Source: Syntrophobacteraceae bacterium | Lineage (GTDB): Bacteria > Desulfobacterota > Syntrophobacteria > Syntrophobacterales > Syntrophobacteraceae | Length of the DNA: 35,067 bases | Direction: 5' to 3' | NCBI GenBank assembly: GCA_031292215.1 | Contig: JARLHO010000174.1 | Location: forward strand, 1-35,067 | Shown: positions 33,815 to 35,067 of the stretch, piece by piece | How positions within the stretch are numbered: the first letter of the stretch is position 1 | Layout: each line of letters starts with the position of its first letter | Program-made: the position numbers and the translations under genes | The notes under the pieces: model-generated | The model's database searches: none | Seen by the model: the letters and a program-made list of their open reading frames with translations, nothing else | Told to the model about the DNA's origin: nothing

Positions 33815-33855
33815 CGAAAATTATCTTGCCCCTCATCGAAAACGATCTTGCCCCT
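33815..33855 (-). promoter_or_regulatory. 22-bp-spaced tandem direct repeat upstream of the His/Lys gene
   Basis: CGAAAATTATCTTGCCCCT (33815-33833) recurs as CGAAAACGATCTTGCCCCT (33837-33855). The 22-bp spacing, about two helical turns, suggests paired binding sites or a duplicated leader segment. It lies just before the ribosome-binding site of the gene at 33793. Confidence 0.45.
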
Positions 33856-33930
33856 TTGAGAGAAGGTTCAACCACAGCGCACATTTTAAGGATAAATTTT
33901 AAAATATACAAATTAAGAATTTGTTCAAAA

Positions 33931-34791
33931 TCACTTTTTATGATTTTTTTTCACCTTATGGCCTTTTCCCTTCCGGTTAGCCCTGCCGCGACTTCTCCTC
34001 CCTTTCTTTTTTACGGTGCTTTTCTTCGCTCGACCCTTGCTCGCATGGGCCAAACGGTGGCTCTTCCGCGCCTTCTTTGCCGACAAACGGGCGGTTTTTC
34101 CGCCTCGCCGGGTCGATGCGCGCGAAGACCGCAATCTTTTATGGACCTGCTTTCTCGCTGAAGCCGCCCTTTTTGAAGATGTCCTCGCGTGTCTATGGGA
34201 CTTATGGACCGAGGCTTTTGCGCTTCGCCCCGATATCTTTTTGCCCGAAGAGGCCCTGTGGCGTCCATGGGACTTGCGCGCAAAGGACTTCGAGCTTCGG
34301 GAAGACTTTCTCCGCGAGGCGCCATGCGTTCGCGATCTTTTCCTGGAGTAGTAGCGGCGCGCCGACTTTTCCCCCCTGACTCTTGTGTGTCGAGACGATC
34401 TGCGCGCATAGGTTCCGTGCTTTCCGTGCTTTCCGTGCGAGCGTGAAACCGTTTTCCGGGATCTGCCCTTCGAATGATTCAACCAGCCCGGTTTGCTAAA
34501 AGAGGGCTCTCCGGTGGCCTTCGGGTGATATTTCGAAGGATTGTACTCGTGTTTCAACAGGTTTTGATATTGCTCCTGGAGTTGGCGGACCCTGTCGTTA
34601 ACCTGCCCTTGTTTTTGGCCCTGTCCGGCGGGGGGAGGGGGAGGGGGAGCCTGGCTCTGTCCCTGCCCCTGGGGCTGCTCCTGGTTTTGAGCGTACAGGG
34701 TTTGACTTCCATCCCCGGCAAAGCAACTGAGCGTAAAAAGTAGTGTAATCGAAACCAAAACGGGCAACATGAGTATATTGCGAAATCTCAT
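33931..34791 (-). CDS. secreted, highly basic Ser/Arg/Lys/His-rich protein
   Basis: The 286-aa protein starts at ATG 34791, chosen because GAGGAG lies 7 bp upstream; the frame is open to 34893 without a ribosome-binding site. A hydrophobic signal (RNILMLPVLVSITLLFTL) is followed by a Gln/Gly/Pro segment that includes a run of six prolines, and a helical segment (VNDRVRQLQEQYQNLL). From about residue 105 to the end nearly every third residue is Arg or Lys, mixed with Ser and His, ending in KKNHKK. No conserved domain is visible. The composition resembles histone-H1-like or SR-like tails, but the signal peptide points outward. Confidence 0.7.
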   Translation of the reverse strand: MRFRNILMLPVLVSITLLFTLSCFAGDGSQTLYAQNQEQPQGQGQSQAPPPPPPAGQGQKQGQVNDRVRQLQEQYQNLLKHEYNPSKYHPKATGEPSFSKPGWLNHSKGRSRKTVSRSHGKHGKHGTYARRSSRHTRVRGEKSARRYYSRKRSRTHGASRRKSSRSSKSFARKSHGRHRASSGKKISGRSAKASVHKSHRHARTSSKRAASARKQVHKRLRSSRASTRRGGKTARLSAKKARKSHRLAHASKGRAKKSTVKKKGRRSRGRANRKGKGHKVKKNHKK

Positions 34792-35067
34792 GGAATCTCC
34801 TCTACAGTGAAAGCCTTTCCGGCAGCGGCCGCGCAGGCTTTCCATTCCATTCGGTTTTTGTTGGAGCAAAATTTGATCGAGCGAATATATCACAACTGAG
34901 GATATTTACAACGCCTGCCGGACGAGTCTGGATATTCGATATAGCGCTCGGCCCAAAGCGACCAAAGCAGAACAGGGTCATAAAAAAAAATCAGAAAAAT
35001 TGCCAAGAACCTGCATTCCATCCACTTCACTTCGTAGCTGAGACGACCGTCAGGATTGGGGTCTGGA
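34792..35067. other. intergenic region at the right edge
   Basis: This 276-bp stretch contains the upstream region of the basic secreted protein gene, including an AT-rich segment at about 34885-34905. No further gene, repeat or RNA is recognised. A gene crossing the window edge cannot be judged. Confidence 0.4.

Overview
This window looks like chromosomal DNA from a GC-rich anaerobic Gram-negative bacterium, most likely of the Desulfobacterota (Syntrophobacter-like). That placement is an inference. It rests on the gene orders proB-proA then nadD-rsfS, ispE-tRNA-prs-rplY-pth and mfd-surA-rodZ-like, on a selenocysteine synthase gene, on outer-membrane biogenesis genes, and on many dispersed palindromic repeats. 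No rRNA, CRISPR array, phage module or intact transposase gene was seen.

Layout. Positions 1-1340 are a decayed accessory patch with dispersed repeats, a 202-bp MITE-like element with terminal inverted repeats and a 9-bp target duplication, a terminator and the 3' remnant of a TPR gene. Positions 1426-3668 (minus) carry the queuosine genes tgt and queA. Positions 3995-8744 hold a secreted protein of unknown function, a zinc-ribbon/receiver-like protein, an overlapping hexapeptide-transferase/methyltransferase pair with a Uma2-family gene behind it, and a deoxyhypusine-synthase-like gene. Positions 8816-10590 (minus) are a toxin-antitoxin-like locus: a promoter, an Xre-ImmA/IrrE gene, and a PIN-like partner broken by one frameshift and one stop codon. 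A DUF1848 gene and a PLP sulfur-amino-acid enzyme follow, diverging from each other.

Positions 13053-25541 (plus) are a long co-oriented housekeeping stretch: proB-proA; nadD-rsfS-M48/TPR protease; a VKOR-DsbA fusion; serA; a DUF1844 gene; ispE; tRNA-Gln; prs; rplY; pth. Long AATCCTGT repeat pairs in direct orientation flank the nadD-pth block. On the minus strand mfd, surA and a rodZ-like gene form a probable operon (31670 to 25910). selA diverges from mfd. Two secreted, very basic low-complexity proteins (His/Lys repeats and Ser/Arg/Lys/His-rich) close the window.

How the genes fit together. tgt and queA make queuosine in tRNA. proA and proB make proline, and serA starts serine synthesis. 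nadD and prs supply NAD and PRPP. rsfS, rplY and pth serve the ribosome. The M48/TPR protease, the VKOR-DsbA fusion and SurA all act on envelope protein folding. The least ordinary parts are the broken PIN-like/ImmA locus, the MITE with its target duplication, the unusual PRPP synthetase active-site loop, the three-part oxidoreductase fusion and the two basic secreted proteins.
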